NCBI GenBank assembly: GCA_026182355.1
Contig: JAPFBL010000228.1
Location: forward strand, 124,001 to 188,000
Direction of reading: 5' to 3'
From: Hermatobates lingyangjiaoensis
Lineage: Eukaryota; Arthropoda; Insecta; Hemiptera; Hermatobatidae
Length of the DNA: 64,000 bases
Part shown: positions 63,421 to 64,000 of the stretch, in pieces
Layout: each line of letters begins with the position of its first letter
Numbering within the stretch: position 1 is the first letter of the stretch
Notes under the pieces: model-generated
Seen by the model: the letters and a program-made list of their open reading frames with translations, nothing else
Databases searched by the model: none
What the model was told of the DNA's origin: nothing
Translations under genes and position numbers: made by a program

Positions 63421-64000
63421 AAAGCAAGATAACAAATATATAAAATACGAAATAATAATAATAAAAAATAAATAATAAAAATAATAAAAAAAAAATAATA
63501 ATAATAATAATAAAATAAAAAATAATTAACGGTACAGGTTGAGACCAGGAGGAGAACGAGCCCCAAGGAGGCATATGAATGCCTCTTCGGAAGTTCTAAG
63601 GGTGACATGGGAATTAGACTCGGGGATTTGTTTGAGGATTTGTACCCTGAAACAATCATTGAAAGGGAGGTCATGGGAATTCAAGCTGAGCCTGCGTATG
63701 AACAAACACAGGGCGTCCGTTGGTCTGCGCAGAGACCTACCCATAGCTGTTCATGCTAATTCCCATGACCTCCCTTTCAATGATTGTTTCAGGGTACAAA
63801 TCCTCAAACAAATCCCCGAGTCTAATTCCCATGTCACCCTTAGAGCTTCCGAAGAGGCATTCATATGCCTCCTTGGGGCTCGTTCTCCTCCTGGTCTCAA
63901 CCTGTACCGTTAATTATTTTTTATTTTATTATTATTATTATTATTTTATTATTATTATTTATTTTTTATTATTATTATTTCGTATTTTATATATTTTTTA
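63421..64000. pseudogene. Inverted pair of PLE C-terminal fragments (runs off window)
   Basis: The minus arm (63680-63530) and plus arm (63750-63913) each encode NSHDLPFNDCFRVQILKQIP, SNSHVTLR(A/T)SEEAFI and LLGARSPPGLNLYR before a stop and an ATT-rich tail. They meet around 63690-63750. This is the C-terminal tail of a PLE ORF; no catalytic residues are present. The plus arm continues past the window end. Confidence 0.8.

Noticed and set aside
63417..63920. Short ORFs in ATT-rich sequence as membrane proteins
   Set aside because: Hydrophobic stretches come from A/T-rich tracts; only the DLPFNDCF..LNLYR portion is conserved, and it is a PLE C-terminus.

Overview
This window is AT-rich animal DNA in which I find no host protein-coding gene and no convincing tRNA or rRNA gene. 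Almost everything recognisable is mobile-element debris, satellite DNA and (TA)n microsatellite. An invertebrate is likely. R1/Jockey-type non-LTR remnants, very many Penelope-like elements (PLEs), tRNA-headed SINEs and short CCTAA runs lean towards an arthropod, but I cannot name the species.

PLEs dominate. The best locus is an inverted pair at 50.4-53.7 kb: two uninterrupted reading frames (RT with YVDD, then a GIY-YIG endonuclease) face away from each other, share an identical C-terminal protein, and each arm ends in (TA)n. Other PLE coding remnants lie at 0-2 kb (RT), 7.0-7.9 kb (thumb to GIY-YIG), 8.8-9.0 kb, 21.5 kb, 27.2-27.4 kb, 55.5-56.4 kb, 59.3-59.6 kb and 63.5-63.9 kb. Around forty short PLE-terminal fragments fall into several families (called A to F here). 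Most abut (TA)n and many form head-to-head palindromes. Nearly all carry the same small RNA-like signature, CTGANGA-N-hairpin-GAAA. Where the flanks are preserved (2.1, 4.2, 4.3 and 22.3 kb) it extends to a hammerhead-like layout with a short stem I and GTC.

Non-LTR elements: a broken R1-clade ORF2 (endonuclease plus half an RT) at 27.6-29.0 kb on the minus strand, an RNase H/C-terminal remnant at 39.6-40.1 kb, a zinc-knuckle C-terminus at 10.2-10.5 kb, and two further copies of one shared 3' end at 31.2 and 61.9 kb. A palindrome of about 2.8 kb at 24.6-27.4 kb holds two arrays of 43-bp repeats and two converging copies of what looks like a retroelement 5' region with an ORF start.

DNA transposons: five hAT-type elements with terminal inverted repeats and 8-bp target-site duplications (TSDs), at 1502-1950, 10169-12168, 31506-31955, 36754-37834 and 48685-49405; two copies of a TA-flanked MITE; and a terminal-inverted-repeat element at 34.6-35.7 kb filled with a 21-bp satellite. 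tRNA-derived SINEs lie at 12.7, 15.1, 41.0, 41.5, 47.7 and 48.4 kb. A 1.7-kb array at 46.0-47.7 kb is a tandem expansion of a SINE head. Other tandem repeats are at 13.2, 38-39, 44.2 and 58.1 kb.

These sequences do not cooperate as a pathway; the layout is a record of nested insertions into (TA)n and into each other.
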